Under the pieces are notes generated by a model. That model searched no databases. It was given only the letters and a program-made list of their open reading frames with translations, and was not told the origin of the DNA. From Methanocaldococcus lauensis (GTDB taxonomy: Archaea; AGJL01; Methanococci; Methanococcales; Methanocaldococcaceae), in contig NZ_LR792632.1 of assembly GCF_902827225.1 (NCBI RefSeq), positions 949,030-1,013,029 of the forward strand: 64,000 nucleotides of DNA, given 5' to 3'. Each line of letters starts with the position of its first letter. Positions within the stretch are counted from its first letter, which is position 1. This document shows positions 1-9,299 of this stretch, one piece after another. The translations under genes were made by a program, and so were the position numbers.

Positions 1-423
1 ATCTTTGTAAAGTTCTAATGCATAGTTGCTAACTTCATAAACTGTCTTTAAGTCCTCTTTAACTTCAATAAAATCAATCTTTAATTGTCCTTCATATTCT
101 ATAACTAAAAATGATGGCTTTTCACATCTTCCTATAATACCTACATTGTTTAATCCAGTATTTTTAAACTGGTATCCCGCTCCACCCATTGATGAAAAAT
201 AGAACCCATCCCAGAGTGGAGATCTAAAAGAAAATATTAATCTATGCCCACCAATTATTGGCAATCCTCCAATCCCAAAACAAAAGACATTTTTTTCATC
301 ATAGACATCATACTTCCATGTCTCAAATTTATTGTGCCAATATAACCCCCAATCTATTGGTAAAATATTTTTCTCTATAATTTCAAACTTTTTGGTTGTA
401 GCGTTTATTAGAGCATTTTTCAT
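1..423 (-). CDS. Aldehyde:ferredoxin oxidoreductase (tungsten), N-terminal part, runs off window
   Basis: Partial gene: the first 141 codons read leftwards from an ATG at 421-423 and continue past base 1. The translation starts MKNALINATTKKFEI and contains GIGGLPIIGGHRLIFSFRSP and SSMGGAGYQFK, which fit the N-terminal tungstopterin-binding domain of aldehyde ferredoxin oxidoreductases (family knowledge). These enzymes oxidise aldehydes to acids with ferredoxin and bind W-bispterin. The tungstate/molybdate binding protein gene lies next door in divergent orientation, which supports a tungsten enzyme. An in-frame upstream ATG at 430-432 is possible, but I prefer 423 because it begins at the conserved part. 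The exact substrate cannot be told from this fragment. Confidence 0.8.
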   Translation of the reverse strand, partial: MKNALINATTKKFEIIEKNILPIDWGLYWHNKFETWKYDVYDEKNVFCFGIGGLPIIGGHRLIFSFRSPLWDGFYFSSMGGAGYQFKNTGLNNVGIIGRCEKPSFLVIEYEGQLKIDFIEVKEDLKTVYEVSNYALELYKD

Positions 424-528
424 AATTCTCATGCCTCGCATTTTTGTAATTTTAATTTTTTCTTCATAAATTATTTTTGTAAATAGTATTAATTTATAAA
501 TTTTGTTAATTGAAAATAATAAACATAA

Positions 529-538
529 TATTTAAATA
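529..538 (+). promoter_or_regulatory. TATA-like box upstream of wtpA
   Basis: An A/T-only TATA-type box (TATTTAAATA) lies about 50 bases before the wtpA start codon, inside an AT-rich divergent intergenic region shared with the aldehyde oxidoreductase gene. A ribosome site (GGTGA) follows at about 581-585. The spacing allows a transcript start near 560. This is pattern recognition only. Confidence 0.4.
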
Positions 539-585
539 TGAAACCAAAATACATTTACTTTTAGAAACCTAATTAAAAAAGGTGA

Positions 586-1596
<1,011 letters not shown>

Positions 1597-1610
1597 TTTA
1601 TAACTAAAAA

Positions 1611-2420
1611 CTAAATAATACTCTCTAAAAATTCTATATCTTTAATAATTACATCTATTTTTTCTTCTTTTGTTAGTTGATTTTTTTCTAACCTTCTATC
1701 ATCAATTTCTAAGTTAAACATTCCTTTATAGCCATAATCTATAAGTTGCTTTATATATGGAGTAAAGTCAATTTCAGATTTTATTAATGGAAAGTGGTCT
1801 TTTCTATTTACCACTCCAGAAATGTGAGTATGGACAATATAATCAATAACTCTCTCAAAAAAGTCTTCGATGTATTCTTTAGCGTGTGCAAAATCTAAGG
1901 TCATATACAATAAATTGTCATATTTTTTTAAAATCCACTCAACTTCTTCTGGATTCCATCCAATTCTATTAATTCTTTTGGGCATATTTTCTAAACATAA
2001 TATTATGTTTTTATCAATTGCCACTTCTAATGATTTATCTAAATATTTAAAAAATGCTTCAAATTCTTCATCTGTTGGAGGTCTGTTAGTTGGTCTCTTT
2101 CCGGGGTGTAGAGTTATTAACTTACACTTATAAAATTTAGCCAATTCAATACTCCAAAGTGTCTCTTTTATAACTGCTTCTCTAACGTAGGGATTTAAAG
2201 AGGATGGATTTAATTCAATGTGTGGATTATGTAATGCTACATCAAATTTAAGAAACTCTCTTCTAAGTTCAGTTATATAATCTAAATCAAATCTATTGTC
2301 CCAAAAATCAGGATTTTCTGGAAAAAATTCCATACATTTTACTCCAATTTCTTTAAATATATCAAATATCTCAACCATAGGATATTCCCAAAAAAATAAA
2401 GTTGATACACCAATTTTCAT
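1611..2420 (-). CDS. Sugar phosphate isomerase/epimerase-like TIM-barrel protein
   Basis: About 269 residues starting MKIGVSTLFFWEYPMVEIFDI. The pattern KIGVST at the N-terminus, then LITLHPGKR, LCLENMP, TLDFAHA, HTHISG and NLEIDD, matches the xylose-isomerase-like / AP endonuclease family 2 TIM barrel, with His, Glu and Asp residues placed for divalent metal binding. I chose the ATG at 2418-2420 because AGGTGGG lies just upstream; a GTG nine bases earlier overlaps that ribosome site. It converges on wtpA with about 14 bases between the stops. The substrate cannot be inferred; members include sugar isomerases, epimerases and endonuclease IV-like proteins. Confidence 0.75.
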   Translation of the reverse strand: MKIGVSTLFFWEYPMVEIFDIFKEIGVKCMEFFPENPDFWDNRFDLDYITELRREFLKFDVALHNPHIELNPSSLNPYVREAVIKETLWSIELAKFYKCKLITLHPGKRPTNRPPTDEEFEAFFKYLDKSLEVAIDKNIILCLENMPKRINRIGWNPEEVEWILKKYDNLLYMTLDFAHAKEYIEDFFERVIDYIVHTHISGVVNRKDHFPLIKSEIDFTPYIKQLIDYGYKGMFNLEIDDRRLEKNQLTKEEKIDVIIKDIEFLESII

Positions 2421-2496
2421 ATTGCCCACCTAAAATATTTTTAATTATAATAATACAATATGGTGGATAAATGTATAATAATGTATGGTTGAGAAT

Positions 2497-3402
2497 ATGG
2501 ATAAGATGAAAGATAAAGTATTTGGTTGCGTTTTTGGGGCTGTTATTGGAGATGCCTTAGGAATGGCTACTGAAGGATTAAAAAAAGAGGAGATAAAAAA
2601 GATTTATGGAATTGTAGATGATTATGTTGAGCCAAAAAATTATTTAGCAGGAAAATGTGAAAAAGGAGAATGGACTGATGATACAGAGCAGGCTATTTTT
2701 ATTATCAAAAGTTTAAATAAAAATGGTGTTGATATAAAAAAATTTGCAGAATATTTAATAAAGTGGGGTAATAAAAATCCTCCTCACATTGGATTAACAT
2801 CTTTAAAGGCAATTAAAAAATTAAAAAACAATGATTTTTCTGGAATAGATAGCCCAACATGTGGAGCGGCAATGAGGGTTTATCCAATCGCTATTTTATA
2901 TTATGACAATTTAGAGAAATTAAAAGAAGAAATTATAAAGGTTTCAAAGATAACCCACAATAATAAGGAGGCAATTGCTGGCTCTTTGGCAATTGCGTTT
3001 TTTGTAAGTAGTGCTTTAAAAGATAAAAAAGATTTTAATTTGTTGGAGGAATGCTATAATTTTATAAAAGAGGTTGATGAAAATTTTGCTAAAAGATTAT
3101 TAAAGATTAAAGAATTTAATGATATTGATTCACTTTATAACTACTTTGGAACTGGTGTTTTAACGAGAGAAGTAGTTCCCTCAGCTATAGGGACATATCT
3201 ACTGACAGATAATTTTAAAGAGGGAATGATTAAATGCATAAATGCTGGAGGAGATACTGACAGTTTAGCCTCTATGTATGGAGCAATATCTGGAGCATAC
3301 TTTGGTTTTAAAAATATTCCAAAAAAATGGATAGATAATTTAAAAAATAAAGAATTTATTTTTAATTTGGCTAAATATTTATATAATCTTAAATTTGGTT
3401 AA
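2497..3402 (+). CDS. ADP-ribosylglycohydrolase family protein
   Basis: About 301 residues. Hallmarks of the DraG/ADP-ribosylglycohydrolase fold are clear: [10 protein letters not shown] near the N-terminus, EWTDDTEQA, the helical middle, and [21 protein letters not shown] near the C-terminus, giving the Asp/Thr residues that bind two Mg2+ ions. The family removes ADP-ribose from proteins or nucleic acids, DraG from nitrogenase reductase being the classic case; the target here is unknown and no nitrogenase gene is in view. ATG 2485 is also possible, but GGTTGAG at 2487-2493 is better placed for ATG 2497. It stands alone between the isomerase-like gene and a pair of membrane genes. Confidence 0.88.
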   Translation: MDKMKDKVFGCVFGAVIGDALGMATEGLKKEEIKKIYGIVDDYVEPKNYLAGKCEKGEWTDDTEQAIFIIKSLNKNGVDIKKFAEYLIKWGNKNPPHIGLTSLKAIKKLKNNDFSGIDSPTCGAAMRVYPIAILYYDNLEKLKEEIIKVSKITHNNKEAIAGSLAIAFFVSSALKDKKDFNLLEECYNFIKEVDENFAKRLLKIKEFNDIDSLYNYFGTGVLTREVVPSAIGTYLLTDNFKEGMIKCINAGGDTDSLASMYGAISGAYFGFKNIPKKWIDNLKNKEFIFNLAKYLYNLKFG

Positions 3403-3447
3403 AAGTTGTTTTTTATTATTTTATATTGATTATTTTTATGATTATTT

Positions 3448-4293
3448 TTATTCTAATTCTTCAATTTTGTCTTTATAATATAAAGCAATTGCTCTCTTTG
3501 AGAATACCTCCATAAAAAATCCAACAAAACTGGAAACAATTGTTGAAATTAATTTAATAATAATCATTGGCGTTGAGGGGATATATTCATAATAGAATGA
3601 AGGTGTCTGTGCCGCATAGAGCATATAAACTATAATGAACGGAGATGACACAATAAGTAATACAATTACTGTTATAATTACTACAAGAATTAATAAAACA
3701 ACATATTTTAAAGACATTAACTTAAATATTTTCTTAAACTCAAAAAATCCAAAGAATCCTTTAACAGAAAAATTAACCTCTGCGAGATATGAATATAATA
3801 TAAAGAGAATAATTAATAGTATCATTAACAGTAACGAAATTAACAGTAATGGTAATCCTATAATTCCACTACTATCTATAGCCATAGCGAATATTCCAAT
3901 AATAAACAAAATAATCAATGGTAACATAAAAATAATTACTAAAATAAGCGTTCCTATTGTATATAAAAATCCTTTTACGAGTAAATCAGATATATTATTC
4001 CATTCTGGCAAAGTATTGGAACCTTCAACTGTTGTTTTCATAACTCTAATATAATAACCATCTACTAAAAATCCAACTATTAAACCAATCAAAAACCCAA
4101 TTGACGATAATATCAAAAGAGTCGTAAATTTTTCTAAATAAACACCTTCCATCATTCCTGGTTCAATAACTATTGATACAAAGACACTCAACGCCCCAGA
4201 TATAGCGTATAATAAACCTCCAACTAATCCTTTTTTTATATCTGAGAAAGCATATCTAAATGCATCTGAAATATAGTCCTCTAATTTTCTCAT
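3448..4293 (-). CDS. Multi-pass membrane protein, DUF4013-like, paralog 1
   Basis: A 281-residue membrane protein with about six hydrophobic segments. The N-terminus MRKLEDYISDAFRYAFSDIKKGLVGGLLYAISG, the central VDGYYIRVMKTTVEGSNTLPEWN and the GFFGFFEFKKIFKLMSLKY segment are repeated nearly unchanged in the neighbouring upstream paralog. This pattern is that of the archaeal DUF4013 family, whose function is unknown. The start ATG at 4291-4293 has a strong GGAGGATG site. The pair looks like a tandem duplication and an operon, with only 44 bases between paralog 2's stop and this start. No catalytic or transport motif is visible. Confidence 0.75.
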   Translation of the reverse strand: MRKLEDYISDAFRYAFSDIKKGLVGGLLYAISGALSVFVSIVIEPGMMEGVYLEKFTTLLILSSIGFLIGLIVGFLVDGYYIRVMKTTVEGSNTLPEWNNISDLLVKGFLYTIGTLILVIIFMLPLIILFIIGIFAMAIDSSGIIGLPLLLISLLLMILLIILFILYSYLAEVNFSVKGFFGFFEFKKIFKLMSLKYVVLLILVVIITVIVLLIVSSPFIIVYMLYAAQTPSFYYEYIPSTPMIIIKLISTIVSSFVGFFMEVFSKRAIALYYKDKIEELE

Positions 4294-4337
4294 AATTCAT
4301 CCTCCAAATTTTTTAATTAAAATTAAAAAGTAAAAAT

Positions 4338-5210
4338 TTATGAAATATTTTCTTCAACTTTGTCTTTGTAGTATAAAGAATAAGCTCTTTTTGAAAAAAG
4401 GGACATAAAGAATCCTACGAATCCTGTAACTGCATAAGAAATTAAATCAACTATAAGCATTGGCATCGATAAAGTGGATGTTAAATTATATGGTGAGTAT
4501 TTTATCGAAGAAAATAAAAACATATACTTTACAAAGGCAAAAAATGAATATATTACTGCATTAATTATGAAAGTTATTACCATAATAAGAATTACTAAGA
4601 TAATATACTTTATTGACATTAATCTAAATATCCTTTTAAACTCAAAAAATCCTAAAAAGCCCTTAACTGAGTAATTAACCTCTGCGAGGGGGGTGTAGAA
4701 TACATAAACAATAAAGAATGGGATACTTATAACTAATGAAGCAAACAATAGAATTAATCCATTTCCTATATTATGCTGTGTAATTATATAATATGCCCCA
4801 ATTATTAGAAGTATAATCAACGGTAGTAAGAATATAACCAATAATATAAAAACTCCAACAGCATATAGAAATCCTCTTATAAGTAAATCAGTAATATTAC
4901 TCCACTCTGGTAATTCATTAGAACCCTCAACGGTTGTTCTCATAACTCTAACATAATAACCATCTACTAAAAATCCAACTATTAAACCAATTAAAAATAT
5001 TATTAAAGTGATTCCAAAGAACATCGTTAATTTTCCTCCAAAATTATGATAACTCATAGACATAGGATTTATTAATCGTGCAAATACTACAGAAATTAAA
5101 ACACCTAAAGTCCCAGAGATTGCATATAAAAATCCCCCAACCAATCCTTTTTTTATATCAGAAAAAGCATACTTAAATGCTTCGGATATATATTCATCTA
5201 TCTTTCTCAT
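4338..5210 (-). CDS. Multi-pass membrane protein, DUF4013-like, paralog 2
   Basis: About 290 residues from the ATG at 5208-5210, which follows GGGGGGTTGAA. A longer reading to 5309 would add 33 residues rich in Lys, Ile and Asn without its own ribosome site, so I leave it out. It shares the DAF/EAFKYAFSDIKKGLVGG start, the VDGYYVRVMRTTVEGSNELPEWSNITDLL loop and the GFLGFFEFKRIF segment with paralog 1, and has a similar set of hydrophobic helices. Function unknown; the duplication suggests a hetero- or homo-oligomeric membrane complex, which is inference only. Confidence 0.75.
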   Translation of the reverse strand: MRKIDEYISEAFKYAFSDIKKGLVGGFLYAISGTLGVLISVVFARLINPMSMSYHNFGGKLTMFFGITLIIFLIGLIVGFLVDGYYVRVMRTTVEGSNELPEWSNITDLLIRGFLYAVGVFILLVIFLLPLIILLIIGAYYIITQHNIGNGLILLFASLVISIPFFIVYVFYTPLAEVNYSVKGFLGFFEFKRIFRLMSIKYIILVILIMVITFIINAVIYSFFAFVKYMFLFSSIKYSPYNLTSTLSMPMLIVDLISYAVTGFVGFFMSLFSKRAYSLYYKDKVEENIS

Positions 5211-5686
5211 TTCAACCCCCCAAAATTTTAAAATGAGTTTATAATTTAAATAATAATTTTTAAATATTTTCAAATATTTATCATTTACTATTTTCACTAT
5301 ATTAATCAATATATTTAAATAAATAAATGAAGATTTGTATAAAAAATTATGTGGGGGAGGGGTGTGTATTCTGTAAATTGTGTTTAATCATTCTAAAAAG
5401 GCGCTGGTTATCAGCGATGGGGTGGGGGAGCCCATCACTATCCCACCAGCGCCGAACATAGTAATTAATATTTCCCATATATAAAGTTTTCTATTAAAAA
5501 CATTTAAACATAGGTAAAAAATATTTTAATATTATTACGAGTTTTGGTTAAGTTAGATTTAAAAAAGCTTAATTAGTAAATTTATTAAACAATTTAATAT
5601 CTTCCATTAGGCATTTTAAGAATATACATTTTTATAGGGTGCCGTATAATTAACTATTTGTGATTTCTATTCTTGGAGGTGAATCT
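5211..5686. other. Intergenic region with RNA candidate and hdrA leader
   Basis: This 476-base region holds no convincing protein gene. An A/T box at about 5308-5320 could be a promoter for a transcript reading right through a G-rich stretch (5351-5363) into the GC-rich hairpin at 5400-5458. The rest is AT-rich leader up to hdrA, with a TATA-like TTTTTATAG at about 5628-5636 that is a plausible hdrA promoter, although it lies only about 50 bases before the start. Confidence 0.45.
5400..5458 (+). ncRNA. GC-rich structured RNA candidate (possibly H/ACA-like)
   Basis: In a genome this AT-rich, a compact GC-rich block outside genes is typical of structured RNA. A perfect 9-bp stem pairs 5400-5408 with 5445-5453. 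Inside it a second 6-bp stem pairs 5416-5421 with 5431-5436. Between the stems is an asymmetric internal loop, and an ACA trinucleotide (5456-5458) follows the outer stem by two bases. That layout resembles an archaeal H/ACA guide with one pseudouridylation pocket, but I do not see a clear kink-turn in the apical loop. An alternative pairing of GGTGGG inside the loop with CCCACC on the 3' arm is possible. It could also be an hdrA leader element. Confidence 0.4.
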
Positions 5687-7660
5687 ATGTCCCCAAGAGT
5701 TGGGGTATTTGTCTGTTATTGTGGATCTAACATTAATGGTGTTGTAGATTGTGAGGCAGTTAGAGATTTTGCAGAAAAATTAGATGGAGTTGTTGTTGCT
5801 AAAACATATCCTTTTATGTGTGCTGATCCAGGTCAAAACTTGATTAAAGAATGTATAAAGGAATATAACTTAGATAGGATCGTTGTAGCTGCATGTACTC
5901 CAAAGATCCACGAGCCTACTTTTAGAAATTGTATAAAAGAAGCAGGGTTATCTCCATATTACTTGGAGTTCGTAAATATTAGAGAACAGTGTGCATTTGT
6001 ACATATGAATGATCCAGAAAAAGCTACTAAAAAGGCAATGGAGTTAGTTGCAGGAGGTGTAGAAAGAGCTAAGAAATTAGAAGATGTTCCTCAAAAAGTT
6101 GTTAATGTAGATAAATCTTGCCTTATAATTGGAGGAGGTATTGCAGGAATCCAGGCAGCTCTTGACTTGGGAGATCAAGGTTATAAAGTATATTTAGTAG
6201 AGAAAGAGCCATCAATTGGAGGAAGGATGGCTCAACTTGCTAAGACATTCCCAACTGATGACTGTGCTATGTGAATTTTGGCTCCAAAGATGGTTAGCGT
6301 TGCAAACCACCCCAATGTTGAGCTCATAACCTATGCCGAAGTTAAAAATATCGAAGGATACATCGGAAACTTTGAAGTTACAATTGAAAAAAAGCCAAGA
6401 TATGTTGATGAAAATATTTGTACTGGATGTGGAGCCTGTGCCGCAGTTTGTCCAATTGAAGTTCCAAATGAGTTTGATTTAGGATTAGGTACAAGAAAAG
6501 CAATTTATGTTCCATTTGCTCAGGCAGTTCCATTGGTATATACAATAGATATGGAACACTGTATAAGATGTGGACTCTGTGAAAAAGCTTGTGGCCCTGG
6601 AGCTATAAGATACGATCAAAAACCAGAAGAGATTAAATTGAAAGTAGGAACAATAATCTGTGCAGTAGGTTATGATGAATTTGATGCAACATTAAAAGAA
6701 GAGTATGGATATGGAGTTTATGATAATGTCATAACAACATTAGAATTAGAGAGGATGATTAACCCCGCAGGTCCTACTGGTGGGCATGAAATAAGACCAA
6801 GTGATGGAAAGCATCCTCATAGAGTAGTATTTATACAGTGTGTAGGTTCAAGAGATGCTAAAGTTGGAAAACCATACTGTTCAAGAATTTGCTGTATGTT
6901 TGCCTTAAAGAACGCTCAGTTACTTAAACAGCATGACCCTAATACTGAAGTTTATATCTGCTATATGGATATCAGGGCTTTCGGTAAAGGATATGAAGAA
7001 TACTATAGAAGAGCTCAGGAACAGTTTGGAGTTAAGTTCATTAGAGGAAGACCAGCATGCATAATGGAAGATCCAGAAACAAAGAACTTAATTGTTAGAG
7101 TAGAAGATACATTGTTAGGAGAAATTGTAGAAATTGAAGCTGATTTAGTTGTATTGTCAGCAGGATTATCACCAAGACCAGACAATCCAAAATTAGCAAA
7201 AATGCTTGGTATAGAATTAAGTCCAGATGGATTCTTCAAAGAATTACATCCAAAGTTAGCTCCAGTAAATACAAAAGTTGATGGTGTAGCAATTGCAGGA
7301 GTTGCTCAAGGACCAAAAGACATTCCAGATACAGTTGCTCAAGCGAAAGGGGCTGCAAGTGCAGTGTCAATACCAATGGCTCAGGGAGAGTTTAAGATTG
7401 AGATGATTAGAGCAGTTGTTGATGAAGATATTTGTGGAGGATGTGAAGTTTGTGCTAAAATGTGTCCATATAATGCTATAACTTATGTAGAAAAAGATGG
7501 ACATAAAGTAGCTCAAGTTAATGATGTTGCCTGTAAAGGTTGTGGAGCATGTGCTGGAGCATGTCCAAGTGGTGCTATGCAGTTGAGATATTACAGAGAT
7601 GAGCAAATAATTTCATTTATTGATGGAGTATTAGAGGCTCACCAAAAATTAGAGAGTTAA
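5687..7660 (+). CDS. hdrA: Heterodisulfide reductase subunit A (selenoprotein HdrA)
   Basis: 657 residues when the in-frame UGA at 6272-6274 is read as selenocysteine 196, within PTDDCAM-Sec-ILAPKM; HdrA family members have Cys or Sec there. Order: N-terminal domain with GVFVCYCG, an FAD-binding [10 protein letters not shown] (about residues 153-162), the Sec region, then four CxxCxxCxxxC [4Fe-4S] motifs beginning CTGCGAC, CIRCGLC, CGGCEVC and CKGCGAC. HdrA holds the bifurcating flavin that couples H2 oxidation by the Vhu hydrogenase to CoM-S-S-CoB and ferredoxin reduction. Start ATG 5687 has the strong site GGAGGTGA; a reading from 5660 lacks one. It heads the vhu/fwdB cluster. A SECIS hairpin and antisense segments lie in its 3' UTR. 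Confidence 0.96.
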
Positions 7661-7663
7661 AAA

Positions 7664-7723
7664 GGCACAGGCTCCACATCTATCCATATAAATATGGCAT
7701 AGGTTATGAGCTCAACATTGGGG
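7664..7723 (+). repeat. Antisense copies of hdrA coding sequence in hdrA 3' UTR
   Basis: Two blocks in the 3' UTR are perfect reverse complements of hdrA coding sequence. Bases 7696-7723 (28 nt) pair with 6310-6337, starting 35 nt after the Sec UGA. Bases 7664-7680 (17 nt) pair with 6426-6442. The blocks keep antisense order, separated by 15 nt containing the palindrome 7684-7697. The SECIS starts 20 nt further on. A 28-nt perfect match at this place is far beyond chance. The function is unknown; long-range mRNA pairing is my inference. Confidence 0.85.
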
Positions 7724-7743
7724 GTAGATAAATACCAAATGAG

Positions 7744-7776
7744 GCACCATCCGAAGGCTTTTTGCCAGGATGGTGC
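7744..7776 (+). promoter_or_regulatory. SECIS element of hdrA
   Basis: Archaeal SECIS architecture is complete: a 9-bp lower stem (7744-7752 with 7768-7776), the asymmetric internal loop GAA (7753-7755) opposite a single A (7767), a GGC/GCC upper stem and a five-T apical loop (7759-7763). It lies 83 nt after the hdrA stop and serves UGA 6272-6274, about 1.47 kb upstream. A further short hairpin (GGGCA/TGCCC, 7784-7795) follows. Confidence 0.93.
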
Positions 7777-7881
7777 TGATGGGAGGGCATGTGCCCGTAA
7801 TTATCTCTTTCTAATTTCTCTTTACTAATTTAATAGATCACTATTTAAAACTAATAAAATTCAAATTATAAGGGGATGTGT

Positions 7882-8289
7882 ATGAGTGATCCAATAATAA
7901 TTGCATTCTGTTGCTATCAATGAGGATATGGGGCTGCAGATTTAGCGGGAACCAGTAAAATGCAATACCCTGCAACCGTAAGAATCGTTAGGCTCCCTTG
8001 CACAGGTAAGTTTGACATTACTTATGCATTAAGGGCCTTCCAAAAGGGAGCCGATGCCGTTATGGTTGTAGGATGAAAGAAAGGAGAGTGTGCCTACGAA
8101 ACAGGGAACTTTAAAGCTGAAGAGAGGGTTAGGTTCGCTAAACAATTGTTAGACGAATTAGGAATTTGTGGAGAGAGAATTGAAATGTTTTTCATGACAG
8201 CAGCTGAAGCAGACAAATTTGTAGCTGCAGCTAATGAAATGACTGAAAGAGTTAAAAAGTTAGGACCTAACCCTCTCAAAGCTCAGTAA
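7882..8289 (+). CDS. vhuD: F420-non-reducing hydrogenase subunit D (VhuD), two selenocysteines
   Basis: 135 residues from ATG 7882, with two in-frame UGA codons at 7921-7923 (Sec14, in FCCYQ-Sec-GYG) and 8074-8076 (Sec65, in VVG-Sec-KKGEC). Standard gene finding misses it because of these. The family (MvhD/VhuD, delta subunit) carries an iron-sulfur centre and docks the hydrogenase to HdrA, passing electrons to its flavin; Cys versions have Cys at the same places. Further Cys residues at 10, 11, 40 and 70 can act as ligands. GGGGATGTG lies just before the start. It sits between hdrA and vhuG, with its own SECIS 22 nt after the stop serving both UGAs. Confidence 0.93.
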
Positions 8290-8290
8290 A

Positions 8291-8373
8291 GCCGGAGATT
8301 AAAGGGATGAGTTCTCTCGGGAACCCGAAAGGGACCGAGAGAACAACCGCCCCTATGTGAGGGGTTCTCCGGC
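8291..8373 (+). promoter_or_regulatory. SECIS element of vhuD within a three-way junction
   Basis: The SECIS proper is 8311-8344: a 10-bp stem (8311-8320 with 8335-8344), GAA (8321-8323) opposite A (8334), CCC/GGG and a GAAA loop. It is enclosed by an 8-bp outer stem pairing 8291-8298 with 8366-8373, which also encloses a small C4/G4 hairpin (8350-8353 with 8361-8364). The vhuD SECIS is thus one arm of a predicted three-way junction. One SECIS must serve the two UGA codons of vhuD. Confidence 0.9.
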
Positions 8374-8413
8374 AATTTAAATAAAATTTTTTAAAGTTTT
8401 TAGGGTGATTACC

Positions 8414-9271
8414 TTGGCAGTTAAAGTTGGAATGATACAGTTATGTGGATGTTCAGGATGCCACATATCATTGTTAGACTTACATGAAAAGTTATTAGAA
8501 GTATTGCCAAATTTAGAGATTGTCTATGCCCCAATAATTGCAGATCCAAAAGAAATTCCTGAAGGAATAGATGTATTTTTAGTTGAGGGTGGAGTTAGGA
8601 ATGAGCATGATGAACATCTACTTCATGAAATAAGAGAAAAATCAAAAATTGTTATTGCTTGGGGGACATGTGCCGCTTATGGAGGTATTCCAGGATTGGC
8701 TAACTTATACACAAAAGAAGAATTATTAAATACGGTATATTCAACTGATTCAACTGAAAATAAAGGAGAAATTCCTTCTGAAGAAATTCCTCCTTTAACA
8801 GAATATGTTAAGCCAATAAGTGATTACATAAAAGTCGATTATGTAATTCCAGGATGCCCACCAACACCAAAAATGATCGCTGATGCCATTATAGCTTTAT
8901 TGAATGGAGAAGAGCCTAAATTACCAACAAAAATTGTATGTGATGAATGTCCAAGAAAGAAAGAAAATGTATTCCCAGAGAAGTTTAAGAGGACATTTGA
9001 AGGAAAGCCAGATCCAGAAAAATGTCTTTTTGAGCAAGGTTACACATGTTTAGGATTCGCTACAAGAGCTGGTTGTGGGGCAAAGTGTCCTAAGGCAGGA
9101 GTTCCTTGTAGAGGATGTTATGGAAAGACAGATAAATCCTTAGATTTAGGTGCAAATGCGGCAAATGTTTTGGCTAACGCTGGAGAAGCCGCTTTAGAAA
9201 TATCTGATAAAGTAGCTCTATTAAATAGATTTACATTAGCATCTGCGTTAATTAATAGAAAGGTAAAATAA
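8414..9271 (+). CDS. vhuG: F420-non-reducing hydrogenase small subunit (VhuG)
   Basis: About 285 residues, the small [NiFe] hydrogenase subunit that relays electrons from the active site through iron-sulfur clusters towards VhuD and HdrA. Seen: IQLCGCSGCHISLLDLHEKL for the proximal cluster, AWGTCAAYGG, IPGCPPTPKMIADAI, then Cys-rich segments CDECPRKKENV, CLFEQGYTCLGFATRAGCGAKCP and CRGCYG for the other clusters. I chose TTG 8414, giving MAVKVGMIQLCGC, because AGGGTGAT (8402-8409) is a ribosome site that overlaps the alternative GTG at 8405. It begins 41 nt after the vhuD junction structure. There is no signal peptide, consistent with a cytoplasmic enzyme. Confidence 0.93.
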   Translation: MAVKVGMIQLCGCSGCHISLLDLHEKLLEVLPNLEIVYAPIIADPKEIPEGIDVFLVEGGVRNEHDEHLLHEIREKSKIVIAWGTCAAYGGIPGLANLYTKEELLNTVYSTDSTENKGEIPSEEIPPLTEYVKPISDYIKVDYVIPGCPPTPKMIADAIIALLNGEEPKLPTKIVCDECPRKKENVFPEKFKRTFEGKPDPEKCLFEQGYTCLGFATRAGCGAKCPKAGVPCRGCYGKTDKSLDLGANAANVLANAGEAALEISDKVALLNRFTLASALINRKVK

Positions 9272-9299
9272 TTTAAATAAACTAAACAAGGGTGAATTT

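Noticed and set aside
5367-5384. Short similarity to 47070-47086 (both contain TCTGTAAATTGT)
   Set aside because: Only about 12 shared bases in AT-rich DNA; expected by chance and without common context.
6272-6274. hdrA read as two genes or a pseudogene split by a stop
   Set aside because: The stop is UGA at a known Sec position, the frame continues unbroken after it, and a complete archaeal SECIS lies in the 3' UTR. The same holds for fwdB (12474), vhuD (7921, 8074) and vhuU (10718).
7684-7697. 14-bp palindrome in the hdrA 3' UTR as an operator
   Set aside because: It lies after the stop codon between two antisense blocks, where a hairpin spacer is more plausible than a DNA operator. No second copy near a promoter was seen.
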